Assembly: GCA_002315435.1 (NCBI GenBank)
Contig: DCFW01000027.1
Coordinates: 62,001-126,000 of the forward strand
Source of the DNA: Bacteroidales bacterium UBA1794
Lineage (GTDB): Bacteria > Bacteroidota > Bacteroidia > Bacteroidales > Bacteroidaceae
DNA: 64,000 nt
Direction: 5' to 3'
Position numbers and translations under genes: made by a program. Under the pieces are notes generated by a model, which was not told the origin of the DNA, did no database searches, and saw nothing but the letters and a program-made list of their open reading frames with translations. Below, piece by piece: positions 52,594-62,315 of this stretch. The first letter of the stretch is position 1, and every line of letters begins with the position of its first letter.

Positions 52594-52941
52594 TTAGTTT
52601 TCCTCCTTTTTAGGTGTTTTTTTATTTCTTCTCTTTTCTGCATACTCGGCAGCATACTTCTCGTTTTTGAAAGTTAAGAAACGCAAGACTTTCTCATCAC
52701 GACGGAAGTTTACTTCCAACTTTTCTATGGTAGAAGGATCAGCTTTAAACTCTAACAATTGATAGAATCCAGTTGATTTTTTCTGAATAGGATAAGCCAA
52801 TTTCTTTAGGCCCCAATTCTCTTCATTAATAATCTCAGCCTTCTCTGCGACAAGAATAGCCTTGAACTTTTCTACCGCTTCCTTCATCTGTGCATCAGAT
52901 AAAACGGGAGTTAAAATGAAAACGGTTTCGTATTGATTCAT
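52594..52941 (-). CDS. rpsF: 30S ribosomal protein S6
   Basis: The 115-residue protein shows the S6 ferredoxin-like fold: MNQYETVFILTPVLSD, NWGLKKLAYPIQKKSTGFYQ and RRDEKVLRFLTFK. The lysine/glutamate-rich tail is typical. It heads the rpsF-rpsR-rplI operon under a promoter at 52984-53013. Confidence 0.97.
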   Translation of the reverse strand: MNQYETVFILTPVLSDAQMKEAVEKFKAILVAEKAEIINEENWGLKKLAYPIQKKSTGFYQLLEFKADPSTIEKLEVNFRRDEKVLRFLTFKNEKYAAEYAEKRRNKKTPKKEEN

Positions 52942-52983
52942 ACTTCTTTAATTATAAATTATAAAAATTATTTATTGCGGCTG

Positions 52984-53013
52984 CAAAGTTATATCTTTTT
53001 CTTTGAACACAAA
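52984..53013 (-). promoter_or_regulatory. rpsF operon promoter
   Basis: Minus-strand TTTG (53010-53013), 18-bp spacer and TAACTTTG (52984-52991) followed by CAGCC. The start is near 52977, leaving a leader of about 36 nt. Confidence 0.6.
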
Positions 53014-53035
53014 AGAATATATTGAATTATTTTTT

Positions 53036-53043
53036 TATCTTTG
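53036..53043 (+). promoter_or_regulatory. -7 box of the MarR gene at 53074
   Basis: TATCTTTG, divergent from the rpsF promoter. It overlaps a possible TTG start at 53041, so translation must start at the ATG 53074. Confidence 0.5.
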
Positions 53044-53073
53044 CATACTGATTTACAAGTTTTCTATACATAT

Positions 53074-53529
53074 ATGGCAGAACATCTTGATTTTAATTTT
53101 GACCTTCAATTGGTATTTGCTTCCATGAATGGTCGTGTATCAGCCGCTATCAACCGTCGGCTGGGACGTAACCTCAGAGCAAAAGACTTACCTATTACTC
53201 CTGAGCAGTGGACTATTATGGATGTACTTTGGAAGGGGGATGGCGTGTCGCAAAAATATTTATGCGAAATGACATGCAAAGACAAACCTAGCATGACACG
53301 TTTGCTGGATAATTTAGTCAGGCAGAAACTAGCCAAAAGAAAAATTAATCCTAAAAGCCGTCGGTCTAATTTAATTTATCTTACAGATAAAGGAAAAGAA
53401 TTGGAATCTACTACATCCGATGTAATTGATAAAACGCTAAAAGAAGTATTTTCCGGCATATCACAAGAGGAGATGAAAAACGGACAAAACACTTTACGAA
53501 AAGTATACGATAATATAGAGGAAGATTGA
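53074..53529 (+). CDS. MarR-family transcriptional regulator
   Basis: The 151-residue winged-helix protein has an N-terminal dimerisation helix (FDLQLVFASMNGRVSAAINR), the recognition region SQKYLCEMTCKDKPSMTRLL and the wing LAKRKINPKSRRSNLIYLTD. It is a single gene with a terminator behind it, next to an exported GH2 gene and divergent from ribosomal protein genes. No adjacent efflux or catabolic gene shows what it controls. The start is fixed by the -7 box at 53036-53043. Confidence 0.9.
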   Translation: MAEHLDFNFDLQLVFASMNGRVSAAINRRLGRNLRAKDLPITPEQWTIMDVLWKGDGVSQKYLCEMTCKDKPSMTRLLDNLVRQKLAKRKINPKSRRSNLIYLTDKGKELESTTSDVIDKTLKEVFSGISQEEMKNGQNTLRKVYDNIEED

Positions 53530-53553
53530 TTTAATTTTCAATAACTCTTGAAC

Positions 53554-53603
53554 AAAGAAAGGCTTTCATCTACTGTTGAATTAGTAGATAAAAGCCTTTC
53601 TTT
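53554..53603. terminator. Bidirectional terminator between MarR and GH2 genes
   Basis: Arms of about 20 bp (53554-53574 and 53583-53603, core AAAGAAAGGCTTT) with one mismatch and a short loop. T/A-rich tails lie on both sides between converging genes. Confidence 0.85.
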
Positions 53604-53633
53604 ATTTCTATAATTTATTTATGCTCAGACCTT

Positions 53634-56597
53634 CTATTTTATATCTTTCAAGAAATCAACTTCTACAATTCGTAAATAAGCCTCTTTCTTATCTTGTTGT
53701 TCACCTCTATCCATACGATTAGCAGATTTCGCAGCGACCTCAACAATCTGTCCAAAAGCATCATTATCCTTAGCTGATCCCTTCAAACGAATTGTAATTT
53801 TAGAAGCTTTAATCGGTTTCAGCGTTAAATATACATATCCTAATGAAGGTTCTGTTTCACCACTCCATACGAGTGTATCATCAGCATAAATCTCCAATGG
53901 ATAGCTCTTTGAACGCCATCCCATCAATTTAAGAGAAACTTCATTTACGATTGTTTTTTCAGCCAGCTCATAAGTGATCCATGCATTAGCAAGTTTTCCA
54001 TCACTTTTCCACTCTGTCGATTCGTTATCGTCATAACTATTTGTAGCCATGACATCATTAGCGGCTACTTTTGCGCCCTTTATTGCCACTGTTATTTTTT
54101 TATCTGTATAGGATGGTGTTAGTGGAGTTTCACCACGATCCAAAATGCTAGATTGATCAGCTGCAGCAAAATAAGTGGACAAGCCATCTTTATTTTCAAC
54201 ATTTTCAGCTTCCCAGCTTATAGAATCTGCGGATAAACCATCAGCCTCCACCGCGAGTTTTATTCTCCCACTATTCCTCGTACTACGAACTAATGCTCTA
54301 TTTACTCCACATTCCACGGGTAAGTCCTTTGAAAGAATATAATTATCTTTTCCCATTGCAATACCACCACGCCATTCGGCAGGACCGTCTAACTTAAAAT
54401 GAATCTTGCGATTATCTAATGGACAACGTTGCCCATTCTTATCAACAACTTCCACTTGAATCAAAGCCATATCTGATCCATCGGCATGGAATCCTTTTGG
54501 AGATGTTTGCATACTAAGATGTAATGCGATCGGTTCGGCAGCCGTACGTATTGTACATTCTGATATTTTTTGACCTGTACTTGAAAGTCCTACGGCCTTT
54601 AGTTCACCTGGCTGAAAAGCAACTTTATCAAATGTATGAAGGAATTTATATTCGCATCGTCCCGTTCCCAAAGATTTTCCATTCAAAAACAATTCAACCC
54701 GAGGAGCTGTTGAAACCACATAAACCGGCTTTACAACACCTACTTTATAGTTCCAATGCCCTATAATATAGGTTTGCTCTTTTTCCGTATCGACCCAACC
54801 ATTCCACATCACCTGATGGACAAAATAGGAATCTTTAGGTATGCGCATAGCATCAACGACACCACTTGTTCTATAATTGGCTTCACCTCTAGAATGTGTA
54901 TTTGTGTCAGAAAAAACAATTTTAGCACCACCAGAACTTACACGTTTTCCCATTCCTGGACGTGCATTCCAATAATCAGACCAACGACGCACATGTTCCA
55001 CTGCTAACATATCCTGATTACGATTGTAATCGGATGCATCTTTTCCTCTATAAAGAGGACCATCCCCACTTTTATGAAATGGATAGCTATAATCATCCCA
55101 ATATTTACGGAGAGCTTCATCTCTGCAATATTCCATAGCCCACAAAGGATGTTTGGCACTTTTATTAATATAAAGCATTTCACCACCATACTCTGCTTCG
55201 TCTATATCAAGCATTTCACGACAACCGATAGCACGGCCACCAGATGGATCATATTCATCACGAATACCTTTCATTGCAATCATATGCTCTCTTGTTATGC
55301 CTGAATTTCCACACTCATAGAACAATATGCTCGGATTATTCCTATTATAGACAATCGCATCTCGCATCAATTCCATGCGTTGTTCCCATTGACGTCCTTT
55401 TGCATCTTTTTCAGCATCACCTGCCGGCATAGACTCAATCAAACCAACTCGGTCACATGATTCAACATCTTGCTTCCATGGTGTCACATGCATCCATCTT
55501 ACAAAATTTGCACTACCTTTTACCATTAATCCGTTTGAATAGTCACTTAACCAAGCCGGCACAGACAATCCTACTGCAGGCCATTCATTTGTGGTACGTT
55601 GAGCGAACCCTTTCATCATCAATACCCGATCATTCAACCAAATTTTTCCATCCGAGAAATGAGTTTTTCGAAAACCTGTATGCGTAATGACTTCGTCCAC
55701 AGACGTGCCATCTACGATCAAACGAGTCTTTACGGTATAAAGATAGCCATATCCCCAACTCCAAAAATGGACATCATTTAAATTAGTAGAAGCCTTTATT
55801 GTCTTTGTTTTACCTGCATCAACAGAAGTATCCTTGCTTGAGAATTTAGTAATACTTTTGTTATTAATATCATATACCTCTACCTCATATCTTACATTCT
55901 GATTCTTTCCTGTTTCATTTTTTATTTCCGACTCAACATTTACCACAGCTTTGTGTGCTTTCACATCCATACTAGAAGGATAAACATAAACACCAGTAGT
56001 TCCTAAATTACTATATAAAGGAAGCGTTTGATATATTCTATCTGTTATATGAAGTATTACATGTTTCGAAATTCCACCATAATTTGCATAGAAATTACGG
56101 TTATTCCATTCAAAGGTTGATTTAGTTTTCTTTTCACGATATTCCCAGTTATTATCAACACGCACAGCTATTTCATTATCCTTTCCCCAAAGAATATAAG
56201 GAGTCAGATCAAACCCAAAAGCCATCACACCATTCTCGCTCAAACCAACATAATGTCCATTCAAATATACCTCCGCACTTTGGCGTACACCTTCAAATTC
56301 AATAAAAATCTTCTTCCCATTTTCCTTTTCAGCTATTCGAAAAGTTTTATAATACCAGGCTACTGAATCAGGAAGATCATTGCACCTTACTTTAAAAGCT
56401 TTATCTTCATTAAAAGCTCTAGGAACAGACACACTTTTACCTTTATCTTTAATGCTATTGTTGTTAAAGAATGCATTAGCCGATGTATCACACATCACAT
56501 AATGCCAATCCATATCAAAATTATAACGTTCTCTCTGCGACCATAATGATACGGCAAATAAACTAAAAAGTAAAAGCAAGAAATTTCTTTTATTCAT
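53634..56597 (-). CDS. Exported glycoside hydrolase family 2 protein with atypical acid/base site
   Basis: A signal peptide (about 1-20) precedes a jelly-roll sugar-binding domain (about 25-185, with VRQSAEVYLNGHYVGLSENG), an Ig-like domain (about 195-310) and a TIM barrel (about 310-620). Further beta domains follow, including a C-terminal galactose-binding-like domain (about 850-950). In the barrel, the usual GH2 'GNE' acid/base motif reads LFYECGNSG, so the glutamate position is Ser432; Glu428 lies four residues earlier. The nucleophile candidate Glu489 is present in LWAMEYC. At 987 residues it is beta-galactosidase-sized. Substrate unknown; it is not next to SusC/D genes. Confidence 0.88.
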   Translation of the reverse strand: MNKRNFLLLLFSLFAVSLWSQRERYNFDMDWHYVMCDTSANAFFNNNSIKDKGKSVSVPRAFNEDKAFKVRCNDLPDSVAWYYKTFRIAEKENGKKIFIEFEGVRQSAEVYLNGHYVGLSENGVMAFGFDLTPYILWGKDNEIAVRVDNNWEYREKKTKSTFEWNNRNFYANYGGISKHVILHITDRIYQTLPLYSNLGTTGVYVYPSSMDVKAHKAVVNVESEIKNETGKNQNVRYEVEVYDINNKSITKFSSKDTSVDAGKTKTIKASTNLNDVHFWSWGYGYLYTVKTRLIVDGTSVDEVITHTGFRKTHFSDGKIWLNDRVLMMKGFAQRTTNEWPAVGLSVPAWLSDYSNGLMVKGSANFVRWMHVTPWKQDVESCDRVGLIESMPAGDAEKDAKGRQWEQRMELMRDAIVYNRNNPSILFYECGNSGITREHMIAMKGIRDEYDPSGGRAIGCREMLDIDEAEYGGEMLYINKSAKHPLWAMEYCRDEALRKYWDDYSYPFHKSGDGPLYRGKDASDYNRNQDMLAVEHVRRWSDYWNARPGMGKRVSSGGAKIVFSDTNTHSRGEANYRTSGVVDAMRIPKDSYFVHQVMWNGWVDTEKEQTYIIGHWNYKVGVVKPVYVVSTAPRVELFLNGKSLGTGRCEYKFLHTFDKVAFQPGELKAVGLSSTGQKISECTIRTAAEPIALHLSMQTSPKGFHADGSDMALIQVEVVDKNGQRCPLDNRKIHFKLDGPAEWRGGIAMGKDNYILSKDLPVECGVNRALVRSTRNSGRIKLAVEADGLSADSISWEAENVENKDGLSTYFAAADQSSILDRGETPLTPSYTDKKITVAIKGAKVAANDVMATNSYDDNESTEWKSDGKLANAWITYELAEKTIVNEVSLKLMGWRSKSYPLEIYADDTLVWSGETEPSLGYVYLTLKPIKASKITIRLKGSAKDNDAFGQIVEVAAKSANRMDRGEQQDKKEAYLRIVEVDFLKDIK

Positions 56598-56822
56598 CTT
56601 TAATCGATTAACATGAGTTTAACATAATATGCAAAAAGTCAAGGCACAACAACAAATATCTCATTCATTAAATGAGACAAGGCTTGCCTTTTGAAACAAA
56701 GCTACAGAAAACCACTACATAGCGGTTATATTTTTTGAAATATTAAGGACTAAGAGTTAAGAAATGCACTTAAATGAAAGTGAATACATATATCACTTAA
56801 TAAGAAAAACGACCATTTTCAT

Positions 56823-57254
56823 TTATTCTTTTCGAATAATGTCTTTACCTTCATATTGGCAAAAAGCCTCTTTCCATTCTGACGAAATAGGTACTCCCTG
56901 CTGGCTTTTCACATCAAAAGCAACCATCACGCTACTACAAGTACACTTAACTTCCTTCGTATCAGTATCAATAAGCTGCTGGAATAGAGTAAAGCTCTTA
57001 TAACCAACTTCCAAGGTTGCAGTTTGTACCGCCACATGCTCATTTGCATATACAGGAGCTAAAAAATTAGCATTAATATTGACTACAACAATAGCTGTTG
57101 TTTGATCTTCCAATTTAAATAACCTCATTATATCGGCTATATATGTAGTTTTACCTAAATCATAGAAAGTAAAATAAACACTATTATTTACATGACCAAA
57201 TTTATCAACATCGTTGAATCTCAATTGAATAGGTAGAGTATGTTTGAATTCCAT
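56823..57254 (-). CDS. Hotdog-fold acyl-CoA thioesterase (4HBT family)
   Basis: The 143-residue protein has the 4HBT signature IQLRFNDVDKFGHVNNSVYF (about 8-27), with the catalytic Asp in DVDKFGHVNN, and a hotdog-fold pattern through VAVQTATLEVGYKSF. It hydrolyses acyl- or aryl-CoA thioesters in the cytoplasm. A longer frame reaches 57284, but a -7 box (57282-57289) puts the transcript start near 57275, so the ATG at 57254 is used. It is divergent from the malic enzyme gene. Confidence 0.88.
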   Translation of the reverse strand: MEFKHTLPIQLRFNDVDKFGHVNNSVYFTFYDLGKTTYIADIMRLFKLEDQTTAIVVVNINANFLAPVYANEHVAVQTATLEVGYKSFTLFQQLIDTDTKEVKCTCSSVMVAFDVKSQQGVPISSEWKEAFCQYEGKDIIRKE

Positions 57255-57281
57255 TTTCAGAATATATTTCTTTTTCAAGCA

Positions 57282-57312
57282 CAAAAATAGCTAAAACAAA
57301 TGCGACAGGCAA
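57282..57312 (-). promoter_or_regulatory. Thioesterase promoter
   Basis: Minus-strand TTG (57310-57312), 20-bp spacer and TATTTTTG (57282-57289). Confidence 0.5.
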
Positions 57313-57362
57313 CAAATGTCATTATTTTAGCAAAAAAAGTTTCGATTAATAAGTTTTCTTTT

Positions 57363-57370
57363 TACATTTG
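57363..57370 (+). promoter_or_regulatory. -7 box of the malic enzyme gene
   Basis: TACATTTG followed by CC; the transcript would start near 57377, which excludes a possible TTG start at 57368. Confidence 0.45.
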
Positions 57371-57406
57371 CCAATAGATACAATAATTCATTTTAAGCTA
57401 TATAGA

Positions 57407-59707
57407 ATGGTAAAGATTACAAAAGAAGAAGCTTTGCACTATCACTCGATGGGCAAACCTGGTAAAATTGAGGTGGTCCCCACTAAGCCATACAGTACTC
57501 AAAAAGATCTTTCTTTGGCGTATTCGCCAGGAGTAGCAGAACCCTGTTTGGAAATTCAAAAAGATGTACAAAAAGCATATGACTACACGGATAAAGGTAA
57601 CCTTGTAGCTGTCATTTCAAATGGAACAGCTGTTCTTGGATTGGGTGACATAGGAGCAATAAGCGGAAAGCCTGTAATGGAAGGAAAGGGGTTACTCTTT
57701 AAGATTTATGGAGGCATTGACGTTTTTGATATAGAAGTTGACGAAAAAGATCCCAAAAAATTTATTGAAGCTGTAAAAAGAATAGCTCCCACCTTTGGTG
57801 GAATAAACCTAGAAGATATAAAAGCCCCGGAATGCTTTGAGATTGAAGAAACCTTAAAGAAAGAATTGGATATTCCTGTAATGCATGATGACCAACATGG
57901 TACAGCCATTATCTCAGCAGCTGGACTAATTAATGCATTGGAAGTTGCAGAAAAGAAAATTGAAGATGTGAGAATTGTAGTAAGTGGTGCCGGCGCTGCA
58001 GCTATATCATGCACAAAACTCTACATCTCATTAGGGGCACGCAAAGAAAATATTCTCATGCTTGATAGCAAAGGAGTATTATCTAAAGATCGTACAGACA
58101 TAACAGGAAACAAAAAGTTATTTGTGACTGACCGCACAGATGCACACACCTTAGAGGAAGCTATCAAAAACGCGGATGTCTTTGTAGGATTATCAAAAGG
58201 AGGATTGTTAACACAAAATATGGTCCGGGATATGGCCAAAAACCCAATTGTTTTCGCATTGGCCAACCCTATTCCTGAAATCACTTATGAAGATGCTATT
58301 GCAGCACGTCCGGATGTATTGATGAGCACGGGACGTTCTGATTATCCCAACCAAATAAATAATGTAATTGGGTTCCCATATATATTCCGTGGAGCGTTGG
58401 ATGTGCGAGCTTCTGCAATCAATGAAGAAATGAAACTTGCAGCAGTTCTAGCGATTGCTGATTTGGCAAAACAACCGATTCCAGATGTAGTCAATAAAGT
58501 TTATAATGTAAGTGACCTAAAATTTGGCCCTAAATATTTCATTCCAAAACCTGTTGACCCACGCTTAATAACGGAAGTTTCAACAGCAGTAGCAAAAGCT
58601 GCTATTAAAAGCGGTGTAGCTCGCAAGCCTATTACAGACTGGGATGCTTATAAGAAGCATTTGCGTGAATTAATGGGATATGAATCCAAATTGACAAGTC
58701 AGCTCCATGAAACAGCTAGAAGAGACCCTCAACGTGTTGTTTTTGCCGAAGGTAACCACCCCAATATGCTGAAAGCAGCTGTAGAGGCAAAAAGTGAAGG
58801 ACTTTGCTTCCCGATCCTGCTGGGCAACGACGATACAATTAGGGACTTGGCAAAAGAGTTGCAATTAAATTTAAGTGGCATTGAAATAGTAAACTTAAGA
58901 GATCCCAACCAAACGGAACGTCGCCAACGCTATGCCCGATTGCTCACAGAAAAACGTGCAAGAGAGGGTGCTAATCTTGATGAAGCAATGGATAAGATGT
59001 TCGAGCGAAACTATTTCGGCATGATGATGGTTGAAACAGGAGATGCAGATGCTTTCATCACAGGTGTATATACTAAATACTCAAATACCATTAAAGTAGC
59101 TAAAGAAGTAATTGGAATTCGATCGGAATATAATCATTTTGGAACAATGCATATAATGAACTCCAAAAAGGGTACATTCTTCTTAGCAGACACATTGATC
59201 AATAGACACCCGGATACAGATACATTAATAGATATAGCAAAACTAACTAATCACACTGTTAGATTCTTCAACCATGAGCCCAAGATTGCAATGCTCTCTT
59301 ATTCAAACTTCGGTTCAGACCAAACAGGAAGTCCTGCAAAAGTCCACGCTGCCGTAGATCATCTACAGAAAAATTTCCCTGAATTGGCTATTGATGGAGA
59401 AATGCAAGTAAAATTTGCACTAGATAAAAACCTACGTGATATTAAATATCCATTTACAAGACTAAAAGGCAAAGACGTGAATACATTGGTATTCCCCAAT
59501 CTAAGTTCAGCCAACTCTGGATATCAATTATTACAAGCTCTCTGCCCCGATGCAGAACTAATAGGTCCTATTCAAATGGGATTAAACAAACCTATTCACT
59601 TTACTGACTTTGAAAGCTCTGTTCGAGACATTGTCAATATTACAGCTGTTGCTGTAATTGATGCAATAGTAGATAAAAAGAAAAAACAAGCTTCAGGAAA
59701 AAAATAA
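57407..59707 (+). CDS. maeB: NADP-dependent malic enzyme with C-terminal phosphotransacetylase-like domain
   Basis: MaeB oxidatively decarboxylates malate to pyruvate. The 766-residue protein has the malic domain (about 1-410), with AYSPGVAEPCLEI, the catalytic DIKAPECFEIE and HDDQHGTAI segments and NAD(P) motif VVSGAGAAAISC. A phosphotransacetylase-like domain follows (about 425-760), with EGNHPNMLKAA and SNFGSDQTGSPAKV. In MaeB this second domain binds acetyl-CoA or acyl-CoA as an allosteric regulator and usually does not catalyse. Start set at ATG 57407 (MVKITKEEAL). It is a single gene with its own terminator. Confidence 0.95.
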   Translation: MVKITKEEALHYHSMGKPGKIEVVPTKPYSTQKDLSLAYSPGVAEPCLEIQKDVQKAYDYTDKGNLVAVISNGTAVLGLGDIGAISGKPVMEGKGLLFKIYGGIDVFDIEVDEKDPKKFIEAVKRIAPTFGGINLEDIKAPECFEIEETLKKELDIPVMHDDQHGTAIISAAGLINALEVAEKKIEDVRIVVSGAGAAAISCTKLYISLGARKENILMLDSKGVLSKDRTDITGNKKLFVTDRTDAHTLEEAIKNADVFVGLSKGGLLTQNMVRDMAKNPIVFALANPIPEITYEDAIAARPDVLMSTGRSDYPNQINNVIGFPYIFRGALDVRASAINEEMKLAAVLAIADLAKQPIPDVVNKVYNVSDLKFGPKYFIPKPVDPRLITEVSTAVAKAAIKSGVARKPITDWDAYKKHLRELMGYESKLTSQLHETARRDPQRVVFAEGNHPNMLKAAVEAKSEGLCFPILLGNDDTIRDLAKELQLNLSGIEIVNLRDPNQTERRQRYARLLTEKRAREGANLDEAMDKMFERNYFGMMMVETGDADAFITGVYTKYSNTIKVAKEVIGIRSEYNHFGTMHIMNSKKGTFFLADTLINRHPDTDTLIDIAKLTNHTVRFFNHEPKIAMLSYSNFGSDQTGSPAKVHAAVDHLQKNFPELAIDGEMQVKFALDKNLRDIKYPFTRLKGKDVNTLVFPNLSSANSGYQLLQALCPDAELIGPIQMGLNKPIHFTDFESSVRDIVNITAVAVIDAIVDKKKKQASGKK

Positions 59708-59720
59708 AAATAGCAAACAC

Positions 59721-59756
59721 AAAAAAGCTCCACAGAAAAAATTCTGTGGAGCTTTT
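59721..59756 (+). terminator. maeB terminator
   Basis: Perfect 16-bp arms (59721-59736 and 59741-59756, core AGCTCCACAGAA) with a 4-nt loop and T-run. Confidence 0.9.
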
Positions 59757-59811
59757 TATTGTCTAAACACTTATATTTTAGATCTTTGACCGCTATTGAA
59801 AGTCATAAAAA

Positions 59812-59840
59812 ACGGATACCATAGAAACTTCGGTATCCGT
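59812..59840 (-). terminator. pepD terminator
   Basis: Arms ACGGATACC (59812-59820) and GGTATCCGT (59832-59840) with an 11-nt loop; on the minus strand the stem is followed by a T-run. Confidence 0.8.
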
Positions 59841-59858
59841 CTTTTATTAATATGTTTT

Positions 59859-61319
59859 TTATTTCTCAGGGGTATTCTTTAATGTAGAAACCAAAAAATC
59901 CCAGAAACGAGGTACTGAAGCAACAAGAGCTCCTTCATTTGGTGTATGCGGTGAACGCAATGTCGGGCCAAATGAAATCATATCCAATCCGGGAACGACA
60001 GCTCCAATTACACCACATTCCAAACCGGCATGAATAACCGAGATCTTTGGTTCTGTGCCAAATTGTTCTTCATATGATTTTGTCATAGCGTTTAATATTG
60101 GAGACTCTACATTTGGCTTCCATCCTGAATAACTACCAGTAAAGGAAACTTTCATTCCGGCTAAACTGAAACATGCTCCAATTGACTTATTCAGAAAATC
60201 CTTCATTGTGTCATCAGAACTCCTTACAAGGAATTTTACATCAACTTCACCATTAGCAACTTTAACAATAGCTAAATTTGAAGATGTTTCTACAGTTGAA
60301 GGAATTGTCGGGATATAACGAAGCACACCATCTTGTACTGCATATATAGCATTCACAATACTGTCATGAATTTCAGTTGGAACCAATACAGTAGGAGCAT
60401 CAACCTCTTCAGCAACAAATTTGATATTATTTTTTTCAGTTACTTCATATTCTGCATTATATAAAGCTTCACTGTCTTTTACTAAAGTTTTTAAAGACTC
60501 AATATCAGAAACGGGTACCAACACTACTGCATCAGCATCTCTAGGAATAGCATTACGCATGTTACCACCTTCCCATGAAGCCAAACGTGCGTGATAATGA
60601 GAAATAGCCTCAAACAAGAAGCGTACCATCAACTTATTGGCATTGGCATATCCTTCACAAATTTCCATACCAGAATGTCCGCCATGTAAGCCACTCAATG
60701 TCACCTTCAAAGCCTTTAATCCATCAGGAGTTGCGTCTTCCTTATAATTAAGAGAAACATTTACATCTGTTCCACCGGCGCAACCAATAAAGAGTTCACC
60801 TTCCGATTCGGAATCCAAATTCAAAAGAATATCACCTTCAAGCATACCTTCTTTAATGCCAAAAGCTCCATACATGCCTGTTTCCTCATCGCGAGTAATT
60901 AATGCAACCAACGGACCATGCATAATTTTGTCATTCTCCAATACAGCCATTATTGCAGCGACCCCTAGTCCATCATCTGCGCCTAATGTCGTACCACGAG
61001 CTGTTACCCAATCACCATCGACATAAGCATCAATAGGATCTTTTTCGAAGTCATGTTTAATACCGGCTTCTTTTTGAGGTACCATATCCATATGGGCCTG
61101 GAGTATTATTGTTTTTTTATTCTCGTAACCTGATGTAGCAGATTTCTTAATCACTACATTACCGGCTGCATCAACATAAGATTCTAAACCGAGTTTCTTA
61201 CCGAACTCAACGAGAAAATTAGTAATTTTCTCCATATGTCCTGACGGACGAGGAACCTGAGTAAGCAAATGGAAGTTACTCCAGATTGCTTTTGGTTCTA
61301 ATGATTCAATTGTTCCCAT
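59859..61319 (-). CDS. pepD: Aminoacyl-histidine (Xaa-His) dipeptidase
   Basis: PepD is a cytoplasmic M20-family zinc dipeptidase that splits beta-Ala-His and other Xaa-His dipeptides. The 486-residue sequence has the zinc/catalytic segments ILQAHMDMVPQ (first His), ARGTTLGADDGLGVA (bridging Asp) and LITRDEETGMYGAFG (general base Glu), then LDSESEGE and the dimerisation insert. The final zinc histidine is in GPTLRSPHTPNE. It lies 5 bp after the flippase-like gene on the same strand, so it is its downstream partner. Confidence 0.95.
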   Translation of the reverse strand: MGTIESLEPKAIWSNFHLLTQVPRPSGHMEKITNFLVEFGKKLGLESYVDAAGNVVIKKSATSGYENKKTIILQAHMDMVPQKEAGIKHDFEKDPIDAYVDGDWVTARGTTLGADDGLGVAAIMAVLENDKIMHGPLVALITRDEETGMYGAFGIKEGMLEGDILLNLDSESEGELFIGCAGGTDVNVSLNYKEDATPDGLKALKVTLSGLHGGHSGMEICEGYANANKLMVRFLFEAISHYHARLASWEGGNMRNAIPRDADAVVLVPVSDIESLKTLVKDSEALYNAEYEVTEKNNIKFVAEEVDAPTVLVPTEIHDSIVNAIYAVQDGVLRYIPTIPSTVETSSNLAIVKVANGEVDVKFLVRSSDDTMKDFLNKSIGACFSLAGMKVSFTGSYSGWKPNVESPILNAMTKSYEEQFGTEPKISVIHAGLECGVIGAVVPGLDMISFGPTLRSPHTPNEGALVASVPRFWDFLVSTLKNTPEK

Positions 61320-61324
61320 ATAAA

Positions 61325-62305
61325 TTATTTTTTATTAGTAAACGGTAAAATCGCTAATCCATATACGCCTAATATCACAACTAAAAGTGTCTGAATACTA
61401 TGAACCAATAAGGCAAAAATACCTGCATTCATAACATCAACACCATATATGCACATCATAGTAATGATTGCAAAATGCCACGGGCCTGCACCATTTGGAG
61501 TAGGCACCACCACAGCTATGCTACCAGCCGCAAACATTACCATACCTGCCAAAAAGCTCAAATTAGAAGTAAATCCAAACGAAAAAAAGGCTAGATAAAA
61601 TTGCAAGAAATAACACAGCCATATCAGAAGGGTATATAATATAAATAAAGGCATATTTCGTACATGTTTCAATGTACGTACACCTTCCCAGACATTCAAT
61701 GCAAGTCCTTTCACTTTTTGGAAGAAAGTGAGTGAACGTAATAAATAATACAACAGAATGCCAATGCCAACAATACACATGATAACAATCCAAAATGTCA
61801 TAGATGAAAACATATCACCGATTGCATCGATGTTTGTACCTGTACGAAGGAAAAAACGACGAAACACCCCTAACTGTAAAACAATAGTTATACCGGTAAT
61901 AAATACTACCATAAATGTATCAACCATTCTTTCTGCCACTACCGTACCTAACGATTTCGCAAAGGGAATACCATCATATTTTGTCAGTATTCCACAACGA
62001 GATACTTCCCCCACACGCGGCAAAACCAAGTTTGCAGCATAAGAAATAAATATCGCATTAATGCAATTATTCGTTTTCGGTACATATCCCATCGGTTCAA
62101 GTGTTTGCTTCCACCTAACACCACGGAACACATGGCTTAAAATCCCAAAAATTAGAGTTAAGAACATCCACCACCAACTCATCTGATGTAAAAAGACATC
62201 AGCAGCCCGCGAGAAATCGAAATCTCTATAGACCCAAAACAGGATGAAAGTACCTAATATTATAGGAAAAACTACTTTCAGCGTTTTTTTTATTATCTTA
62301 TTCAT
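61325..62305 (-). CDS. Lysylphosphatidylglycerol synthase-TM/flippase-like membrane protein (UPF0104)
   Basis: The 326-residue protein has about eight membrane segments and the family features VFRGVRWKQTLEPMG and FISYAANLVLPRVGEVSRCG, then FGAGSIAVVVPTPNGAGPW-like FAAGSIAVVVPTPNGAGPWH. It matches the membrane domain of MprF and the AglD/YbhN proteins, without the catalytic lysyltransferase domain. Members are thought to handle lipids or lipid-linked molecules across the membrane. It is upstream of pepD and divergent from rsmA, with which it shares an overlapping promoter region. Confidence 0.88.
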   Translation of the reverse strand: MNKIIKKTLKVVFPIILGTFILFWVYRDFDFSRAADVFLHQMSWWWMFLTLIFGILSHVFRGVRWKQTLEPMGYVPKTNNCINAIFISYAANLVLPRVGEVSRCGILTKYDGIPFAKSLGTVVAERMVDTFMVVFITGITIVLQLGVFRRFFLRTGTNIDAIGDMFSSMTFWIVIMCIVGIGILLYYLLRSLTFFQKVKGLALNVWEGVRTLKHVRNMPLFILYTLLIWLCYFLQFYLAFFSFGFTSNLSFLAGMVMFAAGSIAVVVPTPNGAGPWHFAIITMMCIYGVDVMNAGIFALLVHSIQTLLVVILGVYGLAILPFTNKK

Positions 62306-62315
62306 TAAATATTAA

